A DNA stretch of 14,875 nt from contig DATKKE010000022.1 in NCBI GenBank assembly GCA_035543455.1, positions 1-14,875 of the forward strand, in the 5' to 3' direction. A program made the translations under genes and the position numbers. Shown in pieces: positions 14,744 through 14,875 of this stretch (positions within the stretch are counted from its first letter, which is position 1; every line of letters starts with the position of its first letter). The stretch is from CAIKOD01 sp035543455 (GTDB lineage: Archaea; Halobacteriota; Methanomicrobia; Methanomicrobiales; Methanospirillaceae). Below the pieces are notes generated by a model. The model saw only the letters and a program-made list of their open reading frames with translations, ran no database searches and had not been told where the DNA came from.

Positions 14744-14748
14744 GGAGG
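14744..14748 (+). promoter_or_regulatory. Ribosome binding site of the last gene
   Basis: GGAGG lies seven bases before the ATG at 14756, in an A-rich context. It is a strong site and fixes the start of the truncated gene. Confidence 0.7.
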
Positions 14749-14755
14749 AAAAAAC

Positions 14756-14875
14756 ATGGAAGCATTTCGCAGCGCCAGAACGATTGGTCTAATCTGCATG
14801 TTCTTCGCACTCTTTATTATTGTGGTATATGCCGATACTCCTCTCTATACCGATTCCAGCGGGAATCTGCTATCC
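14756..14875 (+). CDS. Exported protein, 5' end only (cut by the window edge)
   Basis: The first 40 codons of a gene that runs past the window. The peptide has basic residues (Arg5, Arg8), a hydrophobic core (about 10-25) and a probable signal peptidase site after Ala26 (VVYA-DTP). The mature start is polar (DTPLYTDSSGN). A strong ribosome binding site and this signal peptide make it a convincing gene. The family cannot be told from 14 mature residues. It would add another envelope protein next to the surface locus, though on the opposite strand. Confidence 0.7.
   Translation, partial: MEAFRSARTIGLICMFFALFIIVVYADTPLYTDSSGNLLS

Overview
The window looks like chromosomal DNA of a methanogenic archaeon, most likely a Methanomicrobiales-type organism (Methanoregula or Methanosphaerula relatives). 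The evidence is a methanogenesis marker protein 14 homologue, an archaeal XerA-like recombinase, a tRNA gene that does not encode CCA, TATA-box promoters (one positioned for a leaderless mRNA), GGAGG-type ribosome binding sites, and a very large NosD-type beta-helix surface protein with many N-glycosylation sequons. No species can be named from the sequence alone.

Layout. Positions 1-3955 are on the plus strand: a tyrosine recombinase (63-1031) with an inverted repeat next to its TATA box, about 1 kb without a convincing gene, a 47-residue zinc-ribbon protein (2055-2198) and methanogenesis marker 14 (2453-3955). A convergent intergenic region (3956-4395) holds a GC-rich island with two interleaved inverted repeats, which is a possible structured RNA. 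Positions 4396-14329 are on the minus strand: a PMCA-like Ca2+ P-type ATPase, a membrane M50 (site-2-protease-like) metalloprotease with a long exported proline-rich N-terminal region, a 1470-residue surface glycoprotein and a 194-residue predicted lipoprotein. The right end returns to the plus strand with tRNA-Gln(UUG) and the first 40 codons of another exported protein.

How the genes may fit together. The left part is housekeeping: chromosome recombination and a methanogen-specific ASKHA-fold protein. The right half (about 7.4-14.9 kb) is an envelope locus. The surface glycoprotein gene lies 96 bp upstream of the M50 protease gene on the same strand with no clear promoter between them, so a two-gene operon is likely. 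The surface protein carries two sets of in-frame tandem DNA repeats: a 114-bp Thr/Pro stalk repeat, and five 56-70 residue beta-helix units with Tyr/Ser-rich loops. They look recently duplicated and may vary in copy number between strains. The pairing of this protein with a proline-rich membrane protease is the best candidate here for an undescribed functional unit, but the link is inferred from position only. There is no CRISPR array, no recognisable insertion sequence and no rRNA.
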